Shown here one piece after another: positions 1 through 6,164 of a stretch of DNA of 10,091 bases (position 1 is the stretch's first letter; each line of letters begins with the position of its first letter). A program made the translations under genes and the position numbers. Origin of the DNA: an uncultured Verrucomicrobium sp. (GTDB lineage: Bacteria > Verrucomicrobiota > Verrucomicrobiia > Methylacidiphilales > GAS474); contig CAISZB010000227.1 in the NCBI GenBank assembly GCA_903889845.1, positions 1 through 10,091 on the forward strand, in the 5' to 3' direction. The notes under the pieces were generated by a model. It searched no databases and had not been told where the DNA came from. It worked only from the letters and a program-made list of their open reading frames with translations.

Positions 1-710
1 AACCCCTCTTCGTTTAAGCGGTCGTAAATTTCGCATGCCAACAATCTGAGGGGCGCCAGATAGACGCCGCTGGCAGCCGCCTTAACCGCCTCGACATAGG
101 CCGCCGCCGTCTCCCGGAGCTTCGCCCAATCGCGGCTGGCCAGGATATCCTTCGAAACCAGATTGCTGCCGACGGCCAGCGCGGCGCATCCGGCGTCGAG
201 AAACTCCTTCACCGTCTTCAGGTTGACGCCGCCCGTCGGGATGATTTCGAGCTGGGGCAACGGCCCCTTGATCGCCTTGATATACCCTGCGCCGAGGCCG
301 TCGGCGGGGAAAATCTTCACGAAGTCGGCCCCCGCCTCATGGGCGGTCAGGGCCTCCGTGGGAGTATAGGACCCGGAGGCGACGGGAATATTGTAACGGC
401 GGCAGGCCGTGATGACGGCAGGCCGCAGGACCGGGGTGACGATGAACTTCGCCCCGGCCAGAATGCCGAGCCGGGCCGTCGTCTCGTCGAGGACCGTGCC
501 GAGGCCGATCAGCATCTGGTCGCCGAACTTCGCCACGGTCTTCTCGATGCCGCCGAGGGCGTCGGGCGTGGTCATCGTCAGTTCCAGGGCCTGGATACCC
601 CCGTCGAGGAGGGCCTGCGTCGCCTCAAGGAGCTGGCTGGAATCGTCGGCCCGGATGATGGCGATCAGGCCGGGGTTGCGGAGGCGCTGGAGAATCTGTT
701 CTTTTTTCAT
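1..710 (-). CDS. eda: KDPG / 2-keto-4-hydroxyglutarate aldolase, 3' end outside window
   Basis: Class I aldolase that splits 2-keto-3-deoxy-6-phosphogluconate into pyruvate and glyceraldehyde 3-phosphate, the last step of the uronate branch of the Entner-Doudoroff route; cytosolic. The frame opens with MKKEQILQRL at 710 and stays open to the left edge, giving about 236 visible residues without a stop. Family marks seen: AIIR near residues 17-20, LELTMTT with the catalytic Glu at 43, FVKIFPA with the Schiff-base Lys at 132, and the phosphate-binding PTGGVN shortly after. These positions match the classical Eda spacing almost exactly. The visible part is already longer than the usual 205-215 residues, so there is a C-terminal extension of unknown role. 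It lies 20 nt downstream of the KDG kinase, whose product is its substrate. No Shine-Dalgarno sequence precedes the ATG. The symbol is given by function; the stop codon is not seen. Confidence 0.93.
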   Translation of the reverse strand, partial: MKKEQILQRLRNPGLIAIIRADDSSQLLEATQALLDGGIQALELTMTTPDALGGIEKTVAKFGDQMLIGLGTVLDETTARLGILAGAKFIVTPVLRPAVITACRRYNIPVASGSYTPTEALTAHEAGADFVKIFPADGLGAGYIKAIKGPLPQLEIIPTGGVNLKTVKEFLDAGCAALAVGSNLVSKDILASRDWAKLRETAAAYVEAVKAAASGVYLAPLRLLACEIYDRLNEEG

Positions 711-730
711 GATCGTAAGGGTGGAGAAGA

Positions 731-1744
731 TTAGCGCTGGACGCGTCCGGTACCGTCGCCGCCCATCAGGGTCTCGATCTCCTCGCGGCTGGCGATGAGG
801 TAGTCGCCCGGGACGGAGTGCTTCAGGCACCCGGCGGCGGCGGCGAACTCGACGACGTACTGGGGATCGCGCTTCGACATGAGGCCGTGGATGAGGCCGG
901 AAGCAAAGGCGTCGCCGCCCCCGATCCGGTCGACGATCTCCAGGTTGTAGCTGCGGCTCCGGTAGACGTTCCCGTTGGCGCAGTAGACCGCGCCGAAGGT
1001 ATTCCGGGTCGCCGACTGGGTCTCGCGCAGGGTGAGTGCCACCCCCTTGAACCCGAACTTCGCCACCAGCTTCTCGGCGATGTCGAGGTAGCGGTCGAGG
1101 GCCGTCGTCTTCTCCGGCCCGGGCGGAACGATGCCGAGGATCGAGTCGGTGTGTCCCTCGTTCGCGATGCAGTAATCGACGTTGGCCATGAGGCCGGTCA
1201 TCACCTGGCGGGCCTTCTCGATGCCCCAGAGCTTCACCCGGTAGTTGACGTCGCAGCTCACCGGGATGCCCTTCTTCCGGGCCAGCTCCGCACCGTCGGC
1301 GACGGCCTGGGAGGCGCGCTCCGAGACGGCGGGAGTGATCCCGCTGAAATGGAACCACTCCGCCCCGTCGAGGATCGTCTCCCAGTCGAGCTCCTCGGGC
1401 TCCAGCGTCGCGAAGGAACTGTGGGCCCGGTCATAGACGACCTGGGAGGGGCGCTGCGAAGCGCCGCTCTCCATGAAGTAGAGACCGAGGCGGTCGCCCC
1501 CCCGGAGGATCAGGTCGGTCTCGACGCCGACGCTCCGCAGGTCCCGCACGCAGGCCTCGCCCAAGTCGTTCTTCGGCAAGCGAGTGACAAAGGCGGCGGA
1601 GTGGCCGAACTGCGCCAACGCCGCCGCCACGTTCGCCTCCCCCCCGCCGAAGTTCATCTCCAGCGAGGTGGCCTGCGTGAACCGGAGGAAGCCGGGCGGC
1701 GAGAGCCGCAACATGATCTCGCCAAACGATACGAATCGGGACAT
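731..1744 (-). CDS. kdgK: PfkB-family sugar kinase, probable 2-keto-3-deoxygluconate kinase
   Basis: A ribokinase-fold ATP-dependent kinase of 337 residues, the normal size for the family. It shows the first PfkB signature GGGEANVAAALAQFG at residues 33-47 and the second, DRIGGGDAFASGLIHG, at about 272-287, with the catalytic base Asp278. The N-terminal SFGEIMLRL, the stretch RLGLYFMESG (85-94), YDRAHSS (104-110), DVNYRVKLW (165-173) and the C-terminal PGDYLIASREE are typical of KDG kinases rather than fructokinases or ribokinases. The reaction is KDG + ATP to KDPG. The next gene is a KDPG aldolase, which strongly supports this substrate. The start is the ATG at 1744, 16 nt after the stop of the oxidoreductase gene. 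Substrate choice between KDG and a related keto-sugar acid cannot be proven from sequence alone. Confidence 0.92.
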   Translation of the reverse strand: MSRFVSFGEIMLRLSPPGFLRFTQATSLEMNFGGGEANVAAALAQFGHSAAFVTRLPKNDLGEACVRDLRSVGVETDLILRGGDRLGLYFMESGASQRPSQVVYDRAHSSFATLEPEELDWETILDGAEWFHFSGITPAVSERASQAVADGAELARKKGIPVSCDVNYRVKLWGIEKARQVMTGLMANVDYCIANEGHTDSILGIVPPGPEKTTALDRYLDIAEKLVAKFGFKGVALTLRETQSATRNTFGAVYCANGNVYRSRSYNLEIVDRIGGGDAFASGLIHGLMSKRDPQYVVEFAAAAGCLKHSVPGDYLIASREEIETLMGGDGTGRVQR

Positions 1745-1760
1745 AAGGCCGCCGACCCTA

Positions 1761-2918
1761 TCAGACCAGCGGCTTCACGTCCACCCACGCGCGCTTTTGC
1801 CACGATTCGAGGCCCAATTCGGCCATCTGGACGCCCTTGGCCCCCTCGAGGAGCGACCAGCGGAAGGGCTCGTTCTTCACCACGTGGCGGAGGAACATCT
1901 CCCACTGGACCTTGAAGGCATTGTCGTAGATCGCGTTGGCCGGGACTTCCTCCCACTGGCTGTTGAAGTCGAACGGATTCTCGATGTCGGGATTCCAGAC
2001 CGGCTTCGGGGTGTTGACGCGGTGCTGGGTCCAGCAGTTGCGCAGCCCGGCGACGGCGGAGCCGTGCGTGCCATCGACCTGGAGGGTGAGGAGGTCCTCC
2101 CGCTTCACGCGGACGGTCCACGAGGAATTGAAGTGGGCGACGACGCCGTTTTCCAGTTCGAAGGTGGCGTAGGCGGAATCGTCGGCGGTGCACTTGTAAG
2201 TCTTCCCGTTCTCGTCGACCCGCTCCGGGATGTGGATCGCGCCGAGGCAGGAGAGCGACTTCACGTTGCCGAAGAGATTGTCGATGACGTAGCGCCAGTG
2301 GCAGAGCATGTCGACGATGATGCCGCCGCCGTCTTCCTTCCGGTAGTTCCACGAGGGGCGCTGCGCGGGCTGCCAATCCTCGCCGCCTTCAAAGACCCAG
2401 TAACCGAACTCCCCGCGCACGGAGAGGATCGTCCCGAAGAAACCGGAGTCGATCAGCCGCTTCAGCTTGAGGAGGCCGGGGAGCCAGAGCTTGTCCTGGA
2501 CGACGCCGTTCTTCAGACCGGCGGCGGTCGCCTCGTGATAGATGGCGAGGGCTTCCTCGGTCGAGACGGCGGTCGGCTTCTCGCAGTAGATGGCCTTCTT
2601 CGCGGCGATGGCCTTGCGGACGCCCTCGGCGCGGCGGTCGGTGGTCTGGGAATCGAAATAGATCTGGTTCTCGGGATCGGCGAGGGCGTGGTCGAGGTTC
2701 GTCGAGTAACGCTCGATGCCGTGCTTGTGGGCCAGCTCGCGGAGCTTCTCCTCGTTGCGCCCGATGAGGATCGGGTCGGGCATGATGACCTCCCCGGCGG
2801 AGAGGCGGACGCCGCCCTGGTTGCGGATTGCGAGGATGGAACGGATCAGGTGCTGGTTGGTGCCCATGCGTCCCGTGACGCCGTTCATGATGATGCCGAT
2901 TTTATGTTCTTTGATCAT
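1761..2918 (-). CDS. Gfo/Idh/MocA-family NAD(P)-dependent oxidoreductase
   Basis: A 385-residue soluble dehydrogenase of the glucose-fructose oxidoreductase / inositol dehydrogenase family. The N-terminal Rossmann domain starts at once with IGIIMNGVTGRMGTN (7-21), a variant dinucleotide-binding loop. YCEKPTAVS has the conserved Lys114 of the family's EKP motif. The C-terminal substrate domain has GGGIIVDMLCHW (197-208), where Asp203 and His207 are the likely catalytic pair. I chose the ATG at 2918 over an in-frame start about 100 nt further upstream. The upstream option would add 34 low-complexity residues overlapping the previous gene, while MIKEHKIGII begins directly at the first beta strand. 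The 38-nt leader has no Shine-Dalgarno sequence. The substrate is unknown. The operon points to a sugar, a uronate or a glycoside whose hydroxyl is oxidised or whose ketone is reduced, so the gene may feed or bypass a step of the uronate route. Confidence 0.9.
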   Translation of the reverse strand: MIKEHKIGIIMNGVTGRMGTNQHLIRSILAIRNQGGVRLSAGEVIMPDPILIGRNEEKLRELAHKHGIERYSTNLDHALADPENQIYFDSQTTDRRAEGVRKAIAAKKAIYCEKPTAVSTEEALAIYHEATAAGLKNGVVQDKLWLPGLLKLKRLIDSGFFGTILSVRGEFGYWVFEGGEDWQPAQRPSWNYRKEDGGGIIVDMLCHWRYVIDNLFGNVKSLSCLGAIHIPERVDENGKTYKCTADDSAYATFELENGVVAHFNSSWTVRVKREDLLTLQVDGTHGSAVAGLRNCWTQHRVNTPKPVWNPDIENPFDFNSQWEEVPANAIYDNAFKVQWEMFLRHVVKNEPFRWSLLEGAKGVQMAELGLESWQKRAWVDVKPLV

Positions 2919-2956
2919 GGTGTTGGTCTTGGTGGTTGAAGGTTTCAAGTGAGGGG

Positions 2957-3799
2957 TTAGGAGTGCTTCAGATAGGCCGCAGTGATGTCTTTCAAAAAAT
3001 CCTTCGGGTCGCGCGCCCAATGGCGCTGGGAGAAAATCTCGACCTCATTGAACCCCTTGAATCCGGCCGCCTCGACCCAGCCGCGAATCTTGCGGATCGG
3101 GATGCAGCCTTCGCCCATGAGGCCCCGGTCGTTGAGCATGTCGGCCATCGGGGAAAGCCAGTCGCAGATGTGGAAGGCATCGAGGGCGCCCAGCTTCGCG
3201 CACCGGGCGATCTCTGCCTCCAACGCGGGATCCCACCACAGGTGAAAGACATCGGCAGCGACGCCGACCCAGGGCGACCGGAGCTGCTCGACGATATCGT
3301 TGGCCTGACCGAGGGTATTCACGGCGGAGCGATCCCCGGCATACATCGGATGGAGCGGCTCGATGGAGAGCTTCACCTTCGCCGCCGAAGCCTCCGGCAG
3401 CAGGGCCGCAATGCCGTCGGCGATGTGCTTCCGGGCCTCTTCCAGCGGGATGCCGGGCACGGCCCCGCAGACCAGGACGATCAAGGGAGCCCCGAGGGCG
3501 GCAGCCTCCGCAATGGCGCGGCGGTTGTCGTCGAGGGCCTTCGTCCGATCGGCCTCGGTCTTCCCCGGAAAAAACCCGCCCCGGCAAAGGGAGACGACCT
3601 CCAGCCCCGCGCCCCGAATCCGCGCCCCGGCGGCCCCGATGGCGACGTCGTTGCGCCCTTCCAGGGCTTGTCGCCAGACCGTGATCCCCTTCACCCCGGC
3701 ACCGGAGAAACGGTCGACACACTCCTCCAGGCTCCACGCCTTCGTCGTGATCGTGTGGATGGCGAGACGGGAAAAATCCTTCAGTTCGGAAGCGCTCAT
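2957..3799 (-). CDS. Sugar phosphate isomerase/epimerase-like TIM-barrel protein (AP endonuclease 2 / xylose isomerase-like fold)
   Basis: A 280-residue cytosolic TIM-barrel protein of the family annotated as sugar phosphate isomerase/epimerase. Likely divalent-metal ligands follow the family order: Glu147 in LSIEPLHP, Asp183 and His186 in VAADVFHLWWD, His210 in FHICDW, and a Glu in NEVEIFS (252 or 254). MGEGCIPI (228-235) is also typical. The start is the ATG at 3799, only 2 nt after the stop of the glycoside hydrolase, so the two are probably translationally coupled. An in-frame upstream start at 3907 would add 36 Pro/Gly-rich residues inside the previous gene and is unlikely. The family covers isomerases, epimerases, dehydratases and 3-keto-glycoside eliminases, so the exact reaction is open. 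In this operon it could isomerise the keto-uronate released by the hydrolase, or work with the neighbouring Gfo/Idh/MocA enzyme. Confidence 0.88.
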   Translation of the reverse strand: MSASELKDFSRLAIHTITTKAWSLEECVDRFSGAGVKGITVWRQALEGRNDVAIGAAGARIRGAGLEVVSLCRGGFFPGKTEADRTKALDDNRRAIAEAAALGAPLIVLVCGAVPGIPLEEARKHIADGIAALLPEASAAKVKLSIEPLHPMYAGDRSAVNTLGQANDIVEQLRSPWVGVAADVFHLWWDPALEAEIARCAKLGALDAFHICDWLSPMADMLNDRGLMGEGCIPIRKIRGWVEAAGFKGFNEVEIFSQRHWARDPKDFLKDITAAYLKHS

Positions 3800-3801
3800 G
3801 G

Positions 3802-5193
3802 TTACTTGGAGAAAAAGGTGTAGTAAGGCTGCCCCTTCGCCTGACGGAAGAGGAGGAGGGCCAGTTCCCGGGCATGGTAATCGCCCCACATCGACGACTC
3901 CCCGCACGGCACCTGCTGCCCGGCGGGAACATGGTCCCAGCCGTTCGGGCGATGGTAGACCGAGTGAAGGAGCAGCCCCTCGTGAGCCGGGTCCTCGGAG
4001 AGGTAAGGCGCGGCGAAGAGCGTCTTCGTGACCGTGAGCGCCGCCTTCTCGTAGCGAAGCCCCTTCTCCTTCTCCCCAATTTTCTGGAGATGGAGCCCGA
4101 GGCGATAGAGGCCCTGCGCCGCGATGGCGGCGGCGGAGCTATCGACCGGCTCATGCGCATTGAAAGGCTCGGCGGGACGGTTCAGATAATCCCCGAGGTG
4201 GACGAGGCCCGGGGCGCCCGTATCCCAATAAGGCACGCCGCACGTCGGCGTCTGGGAGAGATAGAAATCGGCGACGGCCTCCGCCACCTCGCGGAAGCGG
4301 GCCAGGATCGCCGCCTTGCCCCCGTAGGGCTTCAATTCTTCGTCGGAAAGGGTTTCCAGGAATTCGATCTCCTCTGGATACCCGGCCAAGATCCACGCGA
4401 GGCCGCGCGTCCAGGTCGTGAAGGGGCAATACCCCTGCTGACTGTTCGGACACCGGTATTGGCCGTCGTTCGTGTTGAAGATCGACTCGTGCGCCGTCCG
4501 CCCCCGGAGCGCCGGGACGTCGTAGGAGTCGCGCCCCTTGCCGTAATAGACGGCGTATTTCGCCGTCGTCTCCGCGTGCTGGAGGAGGCGGGCCAGGAGA
4601 TCGACCGGCTTGTCCCCTTCGGCCATGAACTTGTGGCCCAGGAGGTGGCTGACCGCGAGGGAGCGGAGGGAACGGATCGTGTCGGCAAAGAGCGAGTGCG
4701 GCCCGTTGAAGGAGTAGATGTACCCCGCGTCCGGCCCGATCTTCGTCCACCGGGAAGCCTGGACGGCGCCCGAAATCTTCAGCGCGAGGACATAGAAATC
4801 CTTCTCCGTCGCATTCGCCGGAATGCGCCCCTCGTTCTGAAGGCGGAGCAGATTCCCATACGTGCTGACGTTGTTGAACCCGTGGTCATGGACCCCCGTG
4901 TGGCTGACGTGCGGGGCCATGAAATCGACCGTCGCCTTACGGCCCATTTCGAGGAAGGAGGCGTCCCCCGTCGCGTCGAACTGGAGCAGGGCCGACCCGA
5001 ACTGAAAGCCCTGCGTCCACTCCGTCCAGCCGCGGGAGCCGTATTTCCCGGCCACCGTGAAGACCGGCGTACCGTCGGCGGCGTTCCACCGCTTTTGCAG
5101 CGCGTTGATCTTCTGCCCGGAGAGGGTGAAGATTTTCTCGATCTGCGGCAGGAGCGCCTGCGGCGTGAGGGAGGAGTCGATTTGGATAGCCAT
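3802..5193 (-). CDS. Glycoside hydrolase family 88-type unsaturated glucuronyl hydrolase
   Basis: A 463-residue (alpha/alpha)6-barrel enzyme that removes a 4,5-unsaturated uronic acid from the non-reducing end of oligosaccharides made by polysaccharide lyases. It acts through hydration of the double bond rather than a classical glycosidase mechanism. Seen: GWTEWTQGFQFGSALLQF (55-72), HDHGF with the first key Asp at 103, FADTIRSL with the second at 171, WTRGLAW (261-267), PYWDTGAP (321-328), DSSAAAIAAQGLYRL (351-365) and WGDYHARELALLL (436-448). These match the GH88 pattern. GH105 is the main alternative. It is longer than the roughly 370-400 residues usual for the family. Part of the extra length lies between Asp171 and WTRGLAW and holds an unusual Tyr/Gly/Gln-rich stretch. 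No signal peptide is seen, so it is predicted cytosolic and needs oligosaccharide import. The start is the ATG at 5193, 18 nt after the SDR stop, behind a pyrimidine-rich spacer. Confidence 0.9.
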   Translation of the reverse strand: MAIQIDSSLTPQALLPQIEKIFTLSGQKINALQKRWNAADGTPVFTVAGKYGSRGWTEWTQGFQFGSALLQFDATGDASFLEMGRKATVDFMAPHVSHTGVHDHGFNNVSTYGNLLRLQNEGRIPANATEKDFYVLALKISGAVQASRWTKIGPDAGYIYSFNGPHSLFADTIRSLRSLAVSHLLGHKFMAEGDKPVDLLARLLQHAETTAKYAVYYGKGRDSYDVPALRGRTAHESIFNTNDGQYRCPNSQQGYCPFTTWTRGLAWILAGYPEEIEFLETLSDEELKPYGGKAAILARFREVAEAVADFYLSQTPTCGVPYWDTGAPGLVHLGDYLNRPAEPFNAHEPVDSSAAAIAAQGLYRLGLHLQKIGEKEKGLRYEKAALTVTKTLFAAPYLSEDPAHEGLLLHSVYHRPNGWDHVPAGQQVPCGESSMWGDYHARELALLLFRQAKGQPYYTFFSK

Positions 5194-5211
5194 AGAAAGG
5201 GGGAAGTAAGA

Positions 5212-6024
5212 TTAGAGGCGGCGGATCTGCAGACCGCCGTCGAGGTCGATGACGGCGCCGGAGGAGAAGGAAAGGTCGCCGTCGAGGAAGGCGCGAACGG
5301 CCCGGCCCACATCCTCCGGGTTCCCCCAGCGGCGCTGCGGGACGAGGCCCTCGGCGATGAGCTTGTCATACTTGTCCTTCACCACGGAAGTCATGTCGGT
5401 CTGCATGATGCCGGGGCGGAACTCGACGACCTGGATCCCTTCCGGCGCGAGGCGCGTCGCCCACAGGGAACTGGCCATCGCCAAACCCGCCTTGGAGATG
5501 CAATACTCGCCGCGCCCGATTGAGGCCGTGTTCGCCGAGACCGAAGTGACGAAGGCGACCTTCCGGCCCGAAGGGATCGCCGAGGGAGAGGGATTCTTCA
5601 GCCAATGATTCGCGACCAGCTGCGTCAGGAAATAGGGCCCCTTCAAATTCACGCCGATGAGTTCGTCGAAGCTCTCCTCGGTCGTCTCCGTGACGTCGGC
5701 CCGGACGCGCGGGGCCATCCCGGCATTGTTCACCAGGGCGTCGAGGCGTCCCTCATAGGCGGCCAGCACCTGATCGAGGAGGGCCTTGCGGTCGGCGGAG
5801 GAGCCGAGGTCGCCGCTGACCGGGACGAATTTCTGCGCCGCACTCTTCGCCTTCGCCGCGCAGGCAGCGGCGGCCTGGTCGGCGGCCTCCCGGTTCCGGG
5901 CGTAGTGGATGGCGACGCTGTAGCCGGAAGCCGCGAGGACCTCGGCGACGCCCCGGCCCAGGCCCCGGCTGGAGCCGGTGACGAGCGCGACGGGCGGAAC
6001 AGAAGAAAGAGAGACATTACCCAT
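5212..6024 (-). CDS. Short-chain dehydrogenase/reductase, probable keto-uronate (KduD/DhuD/DEH-reductase-like) oxidoreductase
   Basis: First gene of the catabolic operon: a classical SDR of 270 residues. Cofactor motif TGSSRGLG (16-23), NNAG (99-102), catalytic Ser in VTSVSA (161 or 163) and YCISK with Tyr174 and Lys178 are all intact. The C-terminal SSGAVIDLDGGLQIRRL closes the fold. General annotation tends to call such proteins 3-ketoacyl-ACP reductases. The linkage to an unsaturated glucuronyl hydrolase, KDG kinase and KDPG aldolase makes reduction of a keto-deoxyuronate to KDG much more likely, either as 2,5-diketo-3-deoxygluconate (KduD/DhuD role) or directly as DEH (alginate-type reductase). 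I prefer the ATG at 6024. A GTG three codons upstream (6033) is possible but lies inside a palindrome. No Shine-Dalgarno sequence is present. An in-frame insert around 138-153 (NHWLKNPSPSAIPSG) slightly lengthens the loop before the catalytic Ser. Confidence 0.88.
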   Translation of the reverse strand: MGNVSLSSVPPVALVTGSSRGLGRGVAEVLAASGYSVAIHYARNREAADQAAAACAAKAKSAAQKFVPVSGDLGSSADRKALLDQVLAAYEGRLDALVNNAGMAPRVRADVTETTEESFDELIGVNLKGPYFLTQLVANHWLKNPSPSAIPSGRKVAFVTSVSANTASIGRGEYCISKAGLAMASSLWATRLAPEGIQVVEFRPGIMQTDMTSVVKDKYDKLIAEGLVPQRRWGNPEDVGRAVRAFLDGDLSFSSGAVIDLDGGLQIRRL

Positions 6025-6027
6025 AAA

Positions 6028-6040
6028 TGCCACGGTGGCA
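6028..6040. promoter_or_regulatory. 13-bp perfect palindrome directly before the operon start codon
   Basis: TGCCAC and GTGGCA are perfect inverted arms around one central base. The site ends 3 nt before the ATG of the SDR gene, exactly where a ribosome binding site would be. An odd-centred palindrome fits a dimeric repressor operator. As RNA it could only form a short 5-bp hairpin with a 3-nt loop that would mask the start. The function is inferred; only the symmetry is seen. Confidence 0.45.
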
Positions 6041-6042
6041 GA

Positions 6043-6063
6043 TTTTTCTCTGGCCTACCAGAG
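6043..6063 (-). promoter_or_regulatory. Hairpin plus A-run in the leader of the catabolic operon
   Basis: On the minus strand CTCTGG, a 4-nt loop TAGG, and CCAGAG form a perfect 6-bp stem (6048-6063), followed by AAAAA. Read on the plus strand, the T-run comes before the stem, so it is not a plus-strand intrinsic terminator. On the minus strand the tail is A, not U, so it is not a terminator there either. It may be a leader hairpin that affects mRNA stability or translation, or a DNA operator. Confidence 0.35.
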
Positions 6064-6079
6064 GACAAGCCCCTACTTT

Positions 6080-6111
6080 CTAGCACAAAAACGACCTTAT
6101 TTTAGTGCTAG
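6080..6111. promoter_or_regulatory. Paired half-sites in the divergent promoter, candidate AraC-type regulator site
   Basis: CTAGCAC at 6080-6086 and GTGCTAG at 6105-6111 are perfect 7-bp inverted arms. Including the next bases, both half-sites read CTAGCACWAAAA outward to inward, so about 11 of 12 bases agree, separated by a short AT-rich core. The pair lies midway between the SDR and AraC start codons (about 55 nt from each) and is the AT-rich part of an otherwise GC-rich window, so it probably overlaps the promoters. It is a good candidate for binding by the adjacent regulator. No convincing -35/-10 pair could be assigned. Confidence 0.55.
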
Positions 6112-6130
6112 GGGGAGGGGCTCCTCCCCC
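6111..6130 (+). repeat. GC-rich hairpin in the leader of the AraC-family gene
   Basis: GGGGGAGG (6111-6118) and CCTCCCCC (6123-6130) form a perfect 8-bp stem with the 4-nt loop GGCT, followed by TGACCCCCTC. It lies 35 nt before the regulator's ATG and touches the outer arm of the promoter inverted repeat. It could be an mRNA leader structure, or one copy of a dispersed repeat of the REP type. A single copy in this window cannot decide between the two. Confidence 0.4.
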
Positions 6131-6164
6131 TGACCCCCTCAAGGGCCTAAGCCGTCTTCTCCCC

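Noticed and set aside
818..1915. Long plus-strand open frame of 365 codons opposite the KDG kinase
   Set aside because: It is antisense to a gene with intact PfkB motifs, has Arg/Pro/Gly/Asp-rich low-complexity composition and no recognisable domain. Long antisense frames are expected with this high third-position GC.
3874..5523. Plus-strand open frame of 549 codons opposite the GH88-type hydrolase and SDR
   Set aside because: It spans two well-supported minus-strand genes and their junction, shows no motif and has biased composition; it is a shadow frame.
6036..6055. Possible sigma-54 promoter around TGGCA in the divergent region
   Set aside because: The GG element is partly present, but no GC/TTGC element occurs at the required spacing on either strand.
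6043..6063. Intrinsic terminator in the divergent region
   Set aside because: The homopolymer run is on the wrong side of the stem for the plus strand and is A rather than T on the minus strand.
6105..6164. GTG start giving a 20-residue extension of the AraC-family regulator
   Set aside because: The extension would be translated from the GC-rich hairpin, is Gly/Pro-rich and adds nothing to the family's normal length.
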